Assembly: GCA_043814315.1 (NCBI GenBank)
Contig: JBDRKE010000033.1
Coordinates: 1 to 64,000, forward strand
DNA from: JBDRKE01 sp043814315
GTDB lineage: Bacteria; Omnitrophota; Gorgyraeia; Gygaellales; Profunditerraquicolaceae
DNA: 64,000 nucleotides
Direction of reading: 5' to 3'
Position numbers and translations under genes: made by a program. This document shows positions 51,801 through 59,135 of the stretch, piece by piece. Under the pieces are notes generated by a model that searched no databases, was not told the DNA's origin, and saw only the letters and a list, made by a program, of their open reading frames with translations. How positions within the stretch are numbered: position 1 is the stretch's first letter; the number at the start of each line of letters is the position of its first letter.

Positions 51801-54008
51801 GAAAATCCCGTAACCAAAATGATTACATTGAAAGTAGAGAATAGTTTGTATCAGAGAATAGAGCTCAACATAGAAAGCATCACAAGCGAAAAAGATAAGA
51901 GCACAATAGCGGTTTCGCCGCGCGATTTAAATGAAATATTGAACAACCTTAAAGCATCTGGTGAATTTGAGTTATCACAAGTAGGAAAAGGTTATGATAC
52001 CTATATAACGGCAACTCGCAAGGCCGCCTACCTTTTGCGCTTTGTTCTTGAAAGACTCGAAAGAGTAAAGAGAGCAGAAGAAATCTTGAAAAATGAGTTG
52101 AAGAACTTTAATCATGATACGGGCTTGTCACGTTTTCCGTGGCGAAGTATATCTTACTTATCGGGATATGAAATCAATATGAATTATAATGATAAAATCA
52201 GAGAAGCAAGGGTTTATTTGCTGGGTAAAGGAGGAGAGGAGTTGTTTCAACTTGTTTATCCTGAAACAAAATTGGACGAGTTGGATAGAAAAGTAATCAA
52301 GCTGGATTTAACAGATGCAGTCAATGCAGAGCTTTGGGCCTTAAAGCAGTTAGAATCAGAATTGGAAGAAGCGAAGGCTTTGCAGGGGCGCGCAACGACC
52401 CTCGCGACGCAGGCTTCTGCCGCCGGCTCGCCGGTGAGGGAGAGTAACCATAACCATTTCACCGTGTCGTATGAGGTCACTAATGGTCAGTTTTCAGATA
52501 AGGATTTACGAGAAGATATCCAAAACTTGAAAGAACATCTTCGTAGTCAAGATACAGGCACGATAACATTTGCAAGAGAATGGATCGAAGGGGTTGTTCA
52601 TCTTGAGGGGGGTCTATTCGCTCCTTATAATGCCGACGCAGAACTAGGTTTGTTTATTCAATTCCTGGCTTCTTTTATCCCTGGAACAAATATCCATAGC
52701 GCTTTAGGCGACAGTGATAATTTAGACCTGGTTCGTAGCTTAAAATTAAGCCTTGTTCATAAAGAAGGCAAGGCGCCCAAAGGGGCAACTGTCGCTATCT
52801 CAGCTCTTAGCAAACAGATCGAGCAAGGAGTGGTAACCTTTAGCTTTAATGGCGCCGACTATTTGACGCAGGCAAAGGACAAATATATCTTTGATATAAA
52901 AGATATTCCTACTATGGTTGAAGAAGAATTAACTGCTAACGGCTCTTATGTTACATTAAAAAATCTGTTAGTTACGCATCTGCAGAAGGTTGTAGCATTG
53001 CATCAAGAAGGCCGAGCAACCGCTCAGAATGTTATATCTGCCATAAAAGCTCTTGCGGAATATATTCGCCTAGTAAGAAGCACGGGCATTGATTTAGGGG
53101 CGTGGAATAAAGTTACCGCTGGTCAAATTAACTGGCCTTTAAATCAAGTGCCGGAATTGGATTTTATTCTGTCTGAGTTAGTTAGCAGAATGCGGGGAAA
53201 CTATAATGATAGAGGGCAAGAGCTGGACAAAATATTAAATTCACTTGAGAATGTTATTAAGGAAGCTGCCGCCGGCTCGCCGGTGCAGGAGTCAAACGCT
53301 ATGATTATGGAACGGGCATTAAATGTTTTTCAAGACCCTCAAAAATTAAGTGAATGTTATGTAGATAATCAAATAATGGGAAAGGGTGAGGGGAAAGAAA
53401 GAAGAATACGTTACCTCTCAGGTATTGCTGAAGGTTATAAGATTTCTTTGCGCTTTGATGCAGACCACAACCACACCATGATTACATTAGTGAATCCTGA
53501 AAGTAGAATTGTAATAGCGCGACCTTCTGTCAGTGACGCTGTTTATTATTTCGAAGTCGATAGAGACGTTATACTGTATCGATTAATTAACGAGATGAAA
53601 GATAAACTGGGCATTTCTTCTTCGCCGGTACAGGCGGTGTCTACAGATATTGCAGATGAAGGGGTAGGAGGAATTGATTTTCGTGCCCTGCCTATGACCA
53701 TCCAGCCCATGGGGAGCTTCCAGGGGTTGAATTTCAGCTTACCGAAGTTAAGCCAGGCAGAGCTGGAGAGGATAAATGTGGATACGGAGCTGCGCCAGAT
53801 AGAGCAAATGGTAGACTCCGGTATTACGCCTTCCGGAGCAAGGATTAAAGAGCTTATCGCTGCCTGCGCGCAAAAAGGCAAAATTAGCGCTTACGCCGAC
53901 CATTTATTGCTTTGCCTCGTAGATATATGTAAACTGCAGGAGGAGGAGGCGAGCGAGACTTCGGCGGAGTTGAGGGAAGCGCTGGTTATAGTTGATGCGG
54001 TGAGCTAG
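48819..54008 (+). CDS. Giant modular exported protein B with AGSPV linkers
   Basis: 1,729 residues, intact. Signal peptide about 1-22 (ends LSFAQ). N-domain to about 350, about two-thirds identical by eye to giant protein A (LNIAGHL, FRPVHLRY, GAGWMVQGAGNYEFKDERS, IQEPVYTPTGQTIRSYFSGG). Then modules separated by AGSPV at residues 386-390, 603-607, 822-826, 964-968, 1202-1206 and 1485-1489, and SSPV at 1601-1604. C-domain 1605-1729 (GGIDFRALP, DSGITPSGARIKELI) shared with protein A. The inner modules are mostly helical and I recognise no known domain. Five of the linkers have virtually the same DNA sequence. Strong SD. Likely periplasmic or outer-surface; function unknown. Confidence 0.85.
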   Translation: MLRKTTSLVLTLGLFFQQLSFAQVAVDLNIAGHLSRMASGMAVEKFRPVHLRYFSYDSLSDNFKVLLDKGDLKQLDPLKAEESARQLLSYFLIGVTMPDEAFWVNLRPDSENQIIDPYLEKTDVGKIMLKADLQLKKDTAALTSPKTPEGREYWNRLYKKAEELYGYEAVNIPALTRPWIVPGEIIIRESQESAYIYKATLKVMLEQDYLKGQGSGQGAGWMVQGAGNYEFKDERSRILNEYSTQLVRELIVPKLTKEVNSAKRYAAVRQVYYSLILSRWFKQRFSGKSGTYASLINTEDLTNLLSREPWSKTDYFKQYQKSFAEGEYNIQEPVYTPTGQTIRSYFSGGMALQAINTGNRFTVEPNLALFKTGFPLQGDAKGIISAGSPVTEAQALAKEFAESMAANDIINSDLKAQEEVISILLPLIEEFSLQFGRVSVTEEAFDYYRWIQGLQADPKYVMELQNPAFYSKKAREFVNERFDNIPTVVENKLSRLALEEPELVQFKDELIFWLQQVISDGVRSDLPDDSKKVRISAILSLPNYIEASPQKYPPEMNSLINSFLDTHSVEKIRAIESTNNKELGEILNILTSSVLDTSLVASAGSPVESEAALVQQIKDRLWRVIKETEDSLLFNGTKYLPKKLNQAASLKELGNFRGEFFGAIDELIAWNKENSTVLKSSEYNIGRLNQLKNSIVDILPQLFAQEINNLFNENVKFEIYKGESDGNYYFKMWDRIINQPNVSSATDGGFYSGKPNLHRLFIALLESGFALDPKTNTITFSNSQAVDEIKTQIKAHMPESAAGPSTRSARSGSAQPDEDKAAGSPVQTETEDLRKLKNLLLLKMEDLTPEHRKIIGDSSLELPLGGTTSLKEFNESLIKSIKEVDGLITRSEEIIKHYKDILSYRWLENSAKDNLEAWGSLKNILEEISKELSKYASIYPAIFVKGFLTTGLMDQAQAPDEGAAGSPVVYPWGRQLSPLPRSGENIVSALKRLMENPVTKMITLKVENSLYQRIELNIESITSEKDKSTIAVSPRDLNEILNNLKASGEFELSQVGKGYDTYITATRKAAYLLRFVLERLERVKRAEEILKNELKNFNHDTGLSRFPWRSISYLSGYEINMNYNDKIREARVYLLGKGGEELFQLVYPETKLDELDRKVIKLDLTDAVNAELWALKQLESELEEAKALQGRATTLATQASAAGSPVRESNHNHFTVSYEVTNGQFSDKDLREDIQNLKEHLRSQDTGTITFAREWIEGVVHLEGGLFAPYNADAELGLFIQFLASFIPGTNIHSALGDSDNLDLVRSLKLSLVHKEGKAPKGATVAISALSKQIEQGVVTFSFNGADYLTQAKDKYIFDIKDIPTMVEEELTANGSYVTLKNLLVTHLQKVVALHQEGRATAQNVISAIKALAEYIRLVRSTGIDLGAWNKVTAGQINWPLNQVPELDFILSELVSRMRGNYNDRGQELDKILNSLENVIKEAAAGSPVQESNAMIMERALNVFQDPQKLSECYVDNQIMGKGEGKERRIRYLSGIAEGYKISLRFDADHNHTMITLVNPESRIVIARPSVSDAVYYFEVDRDVILYRLINEMKDKLGISSSPVQAVSTDIADEGVGGIDFRALPMTIQPMGSFQGLNFSLPKLSQAELERINVDTELRQIEQMVDSGITPSGARIKELIAACAQKGKISAYADHLLLCLVDICKLQEEEASETSAELREALVIVDAVS

Positions 54009-54045
54009 CGCAAAAATTGAATCGTTAAGGACAAAGATTAGAAAA

Positions 54046-54077
54046 AAGGGCAGACCTCTCAGGGTCTGCCCTTTTTT
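54046..54077 (+). terminator. Rho-independent terminator after giant gene B
   Basis: GGGCAGACC (54048-54056), loop TCTCAG, GGTCTGCCC (54063-54071), then TTTTTT. Confidence 0.95.
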
Positions 54078-54081
54078 CTCC

Positions 54082-54109
54082 TTTACAAAATATTATTATG
54101 CAGTATAAT
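54082..54109 (+). promoter_or_regulatory. Promoter of the small basic ORF and hisG
   Basis: TTTACA (54082-54087), 16-bp spacer, TATAAT (54104-54109). Confidence 0.8.
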
Positions 54110-54132
54110 AAATTCTCGCGTCAAAGGAGAAG

Positions 54133-54252
54133 ATTAAGGTAAGAAGGGCCTGGGCCATTAATCCCAGGACGCGCGTCAAAAAAAGCAAAAAGACGTATTC
54201 GCGCCGGAAGGCCAAGCGCGAGACGCGAAAGGCCATTAAAAATGAAGAATAA
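54133..54252 (+). CDS. Small very basic protein with a non-standard start (putative)
   Basis: 39 codons: (I)KVRRAWAINPRTRVKKSKK then TYSRRKAKRETRKAIKNEE, ending TAA 54250-54252 and overlapping the hisG start at 54242. The frame is closed by TAA at 54109-54111 and has no ATG, GTG or TTG; ATT at 54133 lies 3 nt after a clear AAAGGAG (54123-54129). The peptide's ordered charge pattern, the SD and the coupling to hisG argue for translation. It could be a nucleic-acid or ribosome-binding protein. No family recognised; an alternative is that only hisG is translated. Confidence 0.5.
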   Translation: MKVRRAWAINPRTRVKKSKKTYSRRKAKRETRKAIKNEE

Positions 54253-55120
54253 AGTGTTGAAATTGGGCGTTCCCAAGGGAAGCCTGCAGGAGTCGACCTT
54301 TAAGATGTTTAAGAAGGCTGGGTTTAATATCTCCGTTTCAGAGCGCTCCTATTTTCCCTCCATCGATGATCCGGAAATAGAACCGGTGCTTTTGCGCGCC
54401 CAGGAGATGTCCCGCTACGTTGAAACAGACCTGGACTGCGGGATCACCGGAGAGGACTGGATCCAGGAGAATAGCTCTCAAGTCGTAAGAATTACGGAAT
54501 TAGTGTACGCGAAACAATCCTTAAGGCCGGTGCGCTGGGTGGTTGCCGTGCCCGAGGACTCCTGTGTCAAGAGCATCAAAGACCTTGAAGGCAAGCAGAT
54601 TGCCACCGAGCTGGTCAATGTCACTAAAAAATTCCTGAAAGAGAACGGAATAAAAGCGGACGTGGAATTCAGCTGGGGCGCTACGGAGGTTAAAGTCGCG
54701 CAAGGCCTGGTTGAGGCTATCGTGGAGCTTACCGAGACCGGCAGGAGCCTTGAGGCGAACAAGCTTAAAATCATTGCCACGGTCTGCCAATCCACCACCC
54801 AGTTTATCGCCAATAAGGATTCCTATAAAGATGCCTGGAAAAAGGCCAAGATGGAGCAGGTTGCCCTTCTCTTAAAAGGCGCCATCGCTGCCGAAGAGAA
54901 GGTCGGCCTTAAAATGAACGTCAGCAAAAAAGACCTTAAAAAGGTCCTTGCGCTTTTGCCGGCCTTAAAAAGGCCGACCATTTCGGGCCTTTCCGATGAC
55001 GGCTGGTTTGCCATCGAGACGGTCATCGACGAGAAAGTGGTGCGGGAATTGATACCCGGCCTCAAAAATGCAGGGGCCCAGGGGATTATAGAGTATCCGT
55101 TGAATAAGGTTATCTATTAA
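54242..55120 (+). CDS. hisG: ATP phosphoribosyltransferase (long form)
   Basis: 292 residues, HisG long form with C-terminal regulatory ACT-like domain (about 215-292). LGVPKGSLQESTFKMFKKAG, DCGITGEDWI, DLEGKQIATELVNVTKKFL (shown in part) and the PRPP loop VEAIVELTETGRSLEANKL. First step of histidine synthesis, feedback inhibited by histidine. No other his genes are in the window. Start ATG 54242 lies within the preceding small ORF, so translational coupling is likely. Confidence 0.95.
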   Translation: MKNKVLKLGVPKGSLQESTFKMFKKAGFNISVSERSYFPSIDDPEIEPVLLRAQEMSRYVETDLDCGITGEDWIQENSSQVVRITELVYAKQSLRPVRWVVAVPEDSCVKSIKDLEGKQIATELVNVTKKFLKENGIKADVEFSWGATEVKVAQGLVEAIVELTETGRSLEANKLKIIATVCQSTTQFIANKDSYKDAWKKAKMEQVALLLKGAIAAEEKVGLKMNVSKKDLKKVLALLPALKRPTISGLSDDGWFAIETVIDEKVVRELIPGLKNAGAQGIIEYPLNKVIY

Positions 55121-55190
55121 GTAACCAGTAACCAGAAACCAGAAGAATATTTTTCTGTACTCTGTCATCTGTAATCTGGTTTTTCCCGAA
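55121..55190. repeat. GTAACCAG word-repeat palindrome
   Basis: AAGTAACCAGTAACCAGAAACC on the left (shown in part), CTGTAATCTGGTTTTT on the right. Confidence 0.6.
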
Positions 55191-55205
55191 CGCAGTGAGG
55201 GCAAA

Positions 55206-55307
55206 ATGCCTTGCGGAAAAAAGAGAAAACGTAGAAAGATCAAGACCCACAAGAGAAAGAAAGCGCGCCGCCGCCTTCGTCACCTGAAGAAGAGAGCCTG
55301 GGGTTAA
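55206..55307 (+). CDS. mS38/bS22-like (AURKAIP1/COX24 domain) small ribosomal protein
   Basis: 33 residues: MPCGKKRKRRKIKTHKRKKA then RRRLRHLKKRAWG. Matches the pattern KKRKRxKxxTHKRKKRxRxxRxKK of the small bacterial homologs of mitochondrial mS38, seen for example in Bacteroidota. GTGAGGGCAAA gives a usable SD. Highly basic and only 8 bp before the TPR gene. Probably a small-subunit ribosomal protein. Confidence 0.8.
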   Translation: MPCGKKRKRRKIKTHKRKKARRRLRHLKKRAWG

Positions 55308-55315
55308 TCTTTTAC

Positions 55316-56287
55316 ATGGTTTCTTTTATTAAAAAGATTGGCGTGGGCCTAGGCTTGTGCCTTGCCCTGCTTGTGCTGGTAAGTACAAAAGCCGACGGCC
55401 TGGATAAAAAGGCCTCTTTTGCGCTCAGCCACTATATTATGGGCGTTTACCATGAGGACCTGGGCCAAATCGATGAGGCTATAGAGGAATACAAAAAGGC
55501 CTTAAGGGCAGACGATATGAATTTGGTTATCCATCTGAACCTGGCCTCTAGTTATATCAAGAAAGACGATGCGGCTAAGGCCATCGAAGAGTTAAACCTG
55601 GCCAGCCGTATTGACCCCGAAGCGATAGAGCCGCATGCGCTCTTAGCGCTTCTTTATTCCTCCCAAGGCGAGTTGGGCCTGGCTACCCGCGAATATGAAT
55701 CCGCGCTTGAGAATGCCTCTAAATTAGAACCCCAGAACATCGATATCTATAAAAATTTAGGCTTAATCTATTTGCAGCAGAAGAAATTTAAAGAGGCCGA
55801 AGAAACTTACCGTTTGATAACCCAGTTGTCTCCCGAAGATGCGCGGCCCTATTTTTATTTGGCTAGCGTCTACAACGAATTAAAAAAAAATGATTTGGCT
55901 GAAACCCAGCTGCGGCGCGCCCTGGAATTAAAGCCCGATTATCACGAAGCGCTCAATTTCTTAGGATATCTTTATGTGGAGCAGGATAAGAATTTGGATG
56001 AAGCGCACGCGTTGATCAAGAAGGCCTTGGAATTTGATCCCAATAACGGCGCCTACATCGATAGCCTGGGCTGGTTTTATTTTAAAAGAGGGGATTTTGA
56101 CCGGGCGCTGCAGGAACTGGAAAAAGCAAGCGCTCTTTTGGAGGATCCGGTTATTTATGACCATCTCGGCGATACCTATTTTAAGCTCAAGGATGCAGAA
56201 AGAGCAAAAAACAACTGGGAGAAATCACTGGAACTGAAGCCGCAACAGGATGAGGTCAAAGAGAAGATAGAGAAATTGAATTTGTAA
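55316..56287 (+). CDS. Exported TPR-repeat protein
   Basis: 323 residues. N-terminal signal or anchor (about 7-26, IGVGLGLCLALLVLVST), then about seven tetratricopeptide repeats from residue 40 to 320 (SHYIMGVYHEDLGQIDEAIEEYKKAL, LNLASSYIKKDDAAKAIEEL, IYKNLGLIYLQQKKFKEAEE, FLGYLYVEQDKNLDEAHALI and others, partly shown). Likely a periplasmic protein-protein scaffold, possibly outer-membrane related. Next gene starts 9 bp later. Confidence 0.9.
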   Translation: MVSFIKKIGVGLGLCLALLVLVSTKADGLDKKASFALSHYIMGVYHEDLGQIDEAIEEYKKALRADDMNLVIHLNLASSYIKKDDAAKAIEELNLASRIDPEAIEPHALLALLYSSQGELGLATREYESALENASKLEPQNIDIYKNLGLIYLQQKKFKEAEETYRLITQLSPEDARPYFYLASVYNELKKNDLAETQLRRALELKPDYHEALNFLGYLYVEQDKNLDEAHALIKKALEFDPNNGAYIDSLGWFYFKRGDFDRALQELEKASALLEDPVIYDHLGDTYFKLKDAERAKNNWEKSLELKPQQDEVKEKIEKLNL

Positions 56288-56296
56288 GATTTCCAT

Positions 56297-57109
56297 ATGG
56301 ATTCTCAAATAAAGAAACTTGAGGAGAAAGCCAAAAAGATACGCCGCCTCATCATCCGGATGCTGGCTGAGGCGGGTTCAGGGCATCCCGGAGGAAGCCT
56401 TTCCGCTACGGATTTAATCACTGCCCTGTTTTTTTCAGTGTTAAGGCACAATCCCAAAGAGCCCTTTTGGCCTGAGCGTGACAGGTTCCATATGTCTAAA
56501 GGGCATTGTTGCCCTCTTTGGTATGCGGTTTTAGCGGAATCAGGTTATTTTCCGATAGATAAGCTTTGGACCTTGCGCCGGCTAGGCTCGATTCTTCAGG
56601 GGCATCCGGACAGGCGCACGCCCGGCGTAGAGGTGGCTTCGGGGTCTCTGGGCCAGGGCCTATCCGTTGGTTTAGGTATGTGTTTGGCCGCAAAGATAGA
56701 TAAGAGGGATTACCGCGTCTATGTCCTTTTGGGAGACGGAGAGATTCAGGAAGGCAATGTCTGGGAAGCGGCAATGGCCTCAAGTCACTATAAATGCGAT
56801 AACCTCTGCGCTATCCTTGACTACAACGGCTTCCAGATCGACGGAAAAACCAAAGATATTATGGAGATTGAGCCTGTAATAGCCAAATGGCAGGCCTTTG
56901 GCTGGCATACATTTGAGATCGACGGGCACAATATGAGCCAGGCCTTATCCGCCTATCAAGAGGCAGCGAGTATCAAGGATAAGCCCAGCATTATCATTGC
57001 CCACACCATAAAAGGCAAGGGCGTTTCTTTTATGGAGAACGTAGTTGATTTTCATGGCCGCGCTCCCACAAAAGAAGAGGCCGAGAAGGCGTTAAAGGAA
57101 CTAGAATAA
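56297..57109 (+). CDS. Transketolase, N-terminal subunit
   Basis: 270 residues, ThDP-binding half of a split transketolase. GSGHPGGSLSATDLITALFF, MSKGHCCPLWYAVLAESGYF, ASGSLGQGLSVGLGMCLAAK, the Mg/ThDP motif LLGDGEIQEGNVWEAAM and IDGHNMSQALSAYQE. Works with the C-terminal subunit encoded 131 bp downstream in the pentose phosphate pathway. The split form is common in archaea and many anaerobes. Confidence 0.94.
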   Translation: MDSQIKKLEEKAKKIRRLIIRMLAEAGSGHPGGSLSATDLITALFFSVLRHNPKEPFWPERDRFHMSKGHCCPLWYAVLAESGYFPIDKLWTLRRLGSILQGHPDRRTPGVEVASGSLGQGLSVGLGMCLAAKIDKRDYRVYVLLGDGEIQEGNVWEAAMASSHYKCDNLCAILDYNGFQIDGKTKDIMEIEPVIAKWQAFGWHTFEIDGHNMSQALSAYQEAASIKDKPSIIIAHTIKGKGVSFMENVVDFHGRAPTKEEAEKALKELE

Positions 57110-57236
57110 AATTGTGTAATGTGTAATGTGTAATGATGGTGTTATGCATCAAAGTGTAATGGAGCGCATTCGCCTTCCATTTACACAAAATAACATTAAA
57201 CCCGCATTACACTTTACACATTCAGCAAATATTAAT
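57110..57236. repeat. GTGTAAT word-repeat palindrome
   Basis: GTGTAATGTGTAATGTGTAAT on the left (shown in part), GCATTACACTTTACACATTC on the right, lying between the two transketolase subunit genes. Confidence 0.8.
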
Positions 57237-57240
57237 AATT

Positions 57241-58170
57241 ATGGAATCTTTATATCAGCGTGACGTATACGGTCAAACCTTAGTCGAGTTAGGCAGACAA
57301 AACAAGGATATCGTTGTTTTGGATGCGGACCTGTCCAGTTCCACCCGTACCGGCTTATTCGCGAAGGAGTTTCCCGGGAGATTTTTTAATTTTGGCGTCG
57401 CTGAACAGAACATGATGTCCGCCGCTGCCGGGCTAGCCAGCTGCGGTAAGACCGTGTTTCTTTCAACCTTTGCGGTCTTTGCTACCGGCAGGGCCTGGGA
57501 CCAGGTGAGGAATTCCGTGGCTTACAACAGTTTTAACATCAAGATTGTGGCCTCCCATGCCGGCATCACCGTGGGGCCTGACGGCGCCAGCCATCAGGCG
57601 CTGGAAGATATAACACTGATGCGCGTTATCCCCAACATCAATATTATTGTTCCCTGTGATGCCCCTCAAACCCGCGAGGCGGTAGAGGCGGCAGCGCAGA
57701 CCCCGGGGCCTTTTTATATACGCCTTGGAAGGCCTAAGGTCCCTACCATTGAAAATAAAGGGGAATTTAAATTAGGCAAGGCCCAGGTGTTAACCGAAGG
57801 AAACGATATAGCGATTATTGCCTGCGGTGTTTTGGTTTGCGAGGCATTGGCAGCCGCGAAAAATCTTCTCGGCAAAGGCATAAAGGCGCGCGTGATTAAT
57901 ATCCACACGCTTAGGCCTCTGGATGCAGCAACGATTATTAAAGCGGCCCAAGAGACACGCGGCATCGTTGTATGCGAGGAGCATACTGTCATCGGAGGTT
58001 TAGCCTCAAGCGTTCAGGAGGTTGTTGCGGAGAATGCGCCGGTGAAAGTCATGTGCCTGGGTATTAAAAACAGATTTGGCCAATCGGGTGAGCCAGCCGA
58101 GCTTCTCAAAGTTTATAACCTGACAAGTTCGGATATAGAAAAGGCTGGTTCAGGCCTGTGTCCAAGTTAA
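57241..58170 (+). CDS. Transketolase, C-terminal subunit
   Basis: 309 residues, pyrimidine-binding and C-terminal domains. VVLDADLSSSTRTGLFAKEF, FFNFGVAEQNMMSAAAGLAS (catalytic Glu), SHAGITVGPDGASHQALEDI, DAPQTREAVEAA and CEEHTVIGGLAS. Overlaps ispE by 13 bp. The start has no visible SD and sits directly behind the repeat element. Confidence 0.94.
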   Translation: MESLYQRDVYGQTLVELGRQNKDIVVLDADLSSSTRTGLFAKEFPGRFFNFGVAEQNMMSAAAGLASCGKTVFLSTFAVFATGRAWDQVRNSVAYNSFNIKIVASHAGITVGPDGASHQALEDITLMRVIPNINIIVPCDAPQTREAVEAAAQTPGPFYIRLGRPKVPTIENKGEFKLGKAQVLTEGNDIAIIACGVLVCEALAAAKNLLGKGIKARVINIHTLRPLDAATIIKAAQETRGIVVCEEHTVIGGLASSVQEVVAENAPVKVMCLGIKNRFGQSGEPAELLKVYNLTSSDIEKAGSGLCPS

Positions 58171-59087
58171 TCCTTAAATCCTACGCCAAGTTAAACCTGT
58201 TTCTTGAAGTCCTTCGTAAGCGCCCCGACAATTACCACGATATAAATACCTTATTTGAAAGAATAGACCTCTTTGATATCATAACCTTAAAGCCCCGCCC
58301 GGATAAAAAAATACAAGTTAGATGCCCCAACCCTCTCGTGCCAAAAGGCCACACGAATCTTTGTTATCGCAGCGCAAAGCTGCTGCAGGATAAATTTAAG
58401 AAGGCTAGCGGCGTGGATATCGCGATAAAAAAACGCATCCCCGTAGGGGCAGGTTTAGGAGGAGGTTCCGGTAATGCCGCCAGCGTATTCCTGGGCTTAA
58501 ACAGGCTTTGGAAACTTAATGCCTCCAGGAATAGGCTTGCGGCCTTGGCCAAAGAGATAGGCTGTGACATCCCTTTTTTTATTCATGAGGTCCCGTTTGC
58601 CCTGGGAAGCAGCCGCGGGGATAGGATAAGGCCTTTGAAGGCATTAAAAAGGGTGAGGCTGTGGCACATCATCGTTGTTCCCGGAATACATGTTTCTACG
58701 CCCTTTATTTACAAGAAATGGGACACGCATTCTACATTAACCCCGCACTTTCAACAATCTTCGCGGGCTAAAAGGGTAGAAAGTGCGGGGTTGACAAAAA
58801 CGCAAGTTAATGTTAACATATTGCTTTCAGCCCTAAAGAAAAACGGCTTTCCCGCAGCAGGGAAGTTTTTATGGAACAGCTTAGCGCCGCTTACGCTTCA
58901 GCTTTATCCTGAGGTAAACCGCATCAAGGAGAAGCTGGCTGCGTTAGGTTTAAAATCAATCTTGATGTCCGGAAGCGGCCCGGCAGTATTTGGCGTTGTT
59001 TCTTCAAGAAAGGAGGCCGTATCCCTAGGGTGCGAACTGAGGAAAAGAAATAAATCCTGGAAAGTTTTTGCGGCAAGGACATTTTAA
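58158..59087 (+). CDS. ispE: 4-diphosphocytidyl-2-C-methyl-D-erythritol kinase
   Basis: 309 residues, GHMP kinase of the MEP isoprenoid pathway. KSYAKLNLFLEVLRKRPDNYH, ATP loop PVGAGLGGGSGNAASVFLGL, GCDIPFF and C-terminal MSGSGPAVFGVV. The start is GTG 58158 inside the upstream gene; MSKLILKSYAKLNL fits the family. Around residues 194-212 (STLTPHFQQSSRAKRVESAG) there is an in-frame insertion encoded by a perfect palindrome (58739-58792). Confidence 0.93.
   Translation: MSKLILKSYAKLNLFLEVLRKRPDNYHDINTLFERIDLFDIITLKPRPDKKIQVRCPNPLVPKGHTNLCYRSAKLLQDKFKKASGVDIAIKKRIPVGAGLGGGSGNAASVFLGLNRLWKLNASRNRLAALAKEIGCDIPFFIHEVPFALGSSRGDRIRPLKALKRVRLWHIIVVPGIHVSTPFIYKKWDTHSTLTPHFQQSSRAKRVESAGLTKTQVNVNILLSALKKNGFPAAGKFLWNSLAPLTLQLYPEVNRIKEKLAALGLKSILMSGSGPAVFGVVSSRKEAVSLGCELRKRNKSWKVFAARTF
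58739..58792. repeat. Palindromic element inserted in frame in ispE
   Basis: AACCCCGCACTTTC (58739-58752) and GAAAGTGCGGGGTT (58779-58792) form a perfect 14-bp inverted repeat with a 26-nt loop. The encoded residues fall between the conserved GHMP regions in a loop, and the frame stays open. Confidence 0.85.
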
Positions 59088-59135
59088 GGAAAGACAGCAG
59101 GCCTGTTCCTTTCGGCAGGCCGGGGGAGAAGACCG

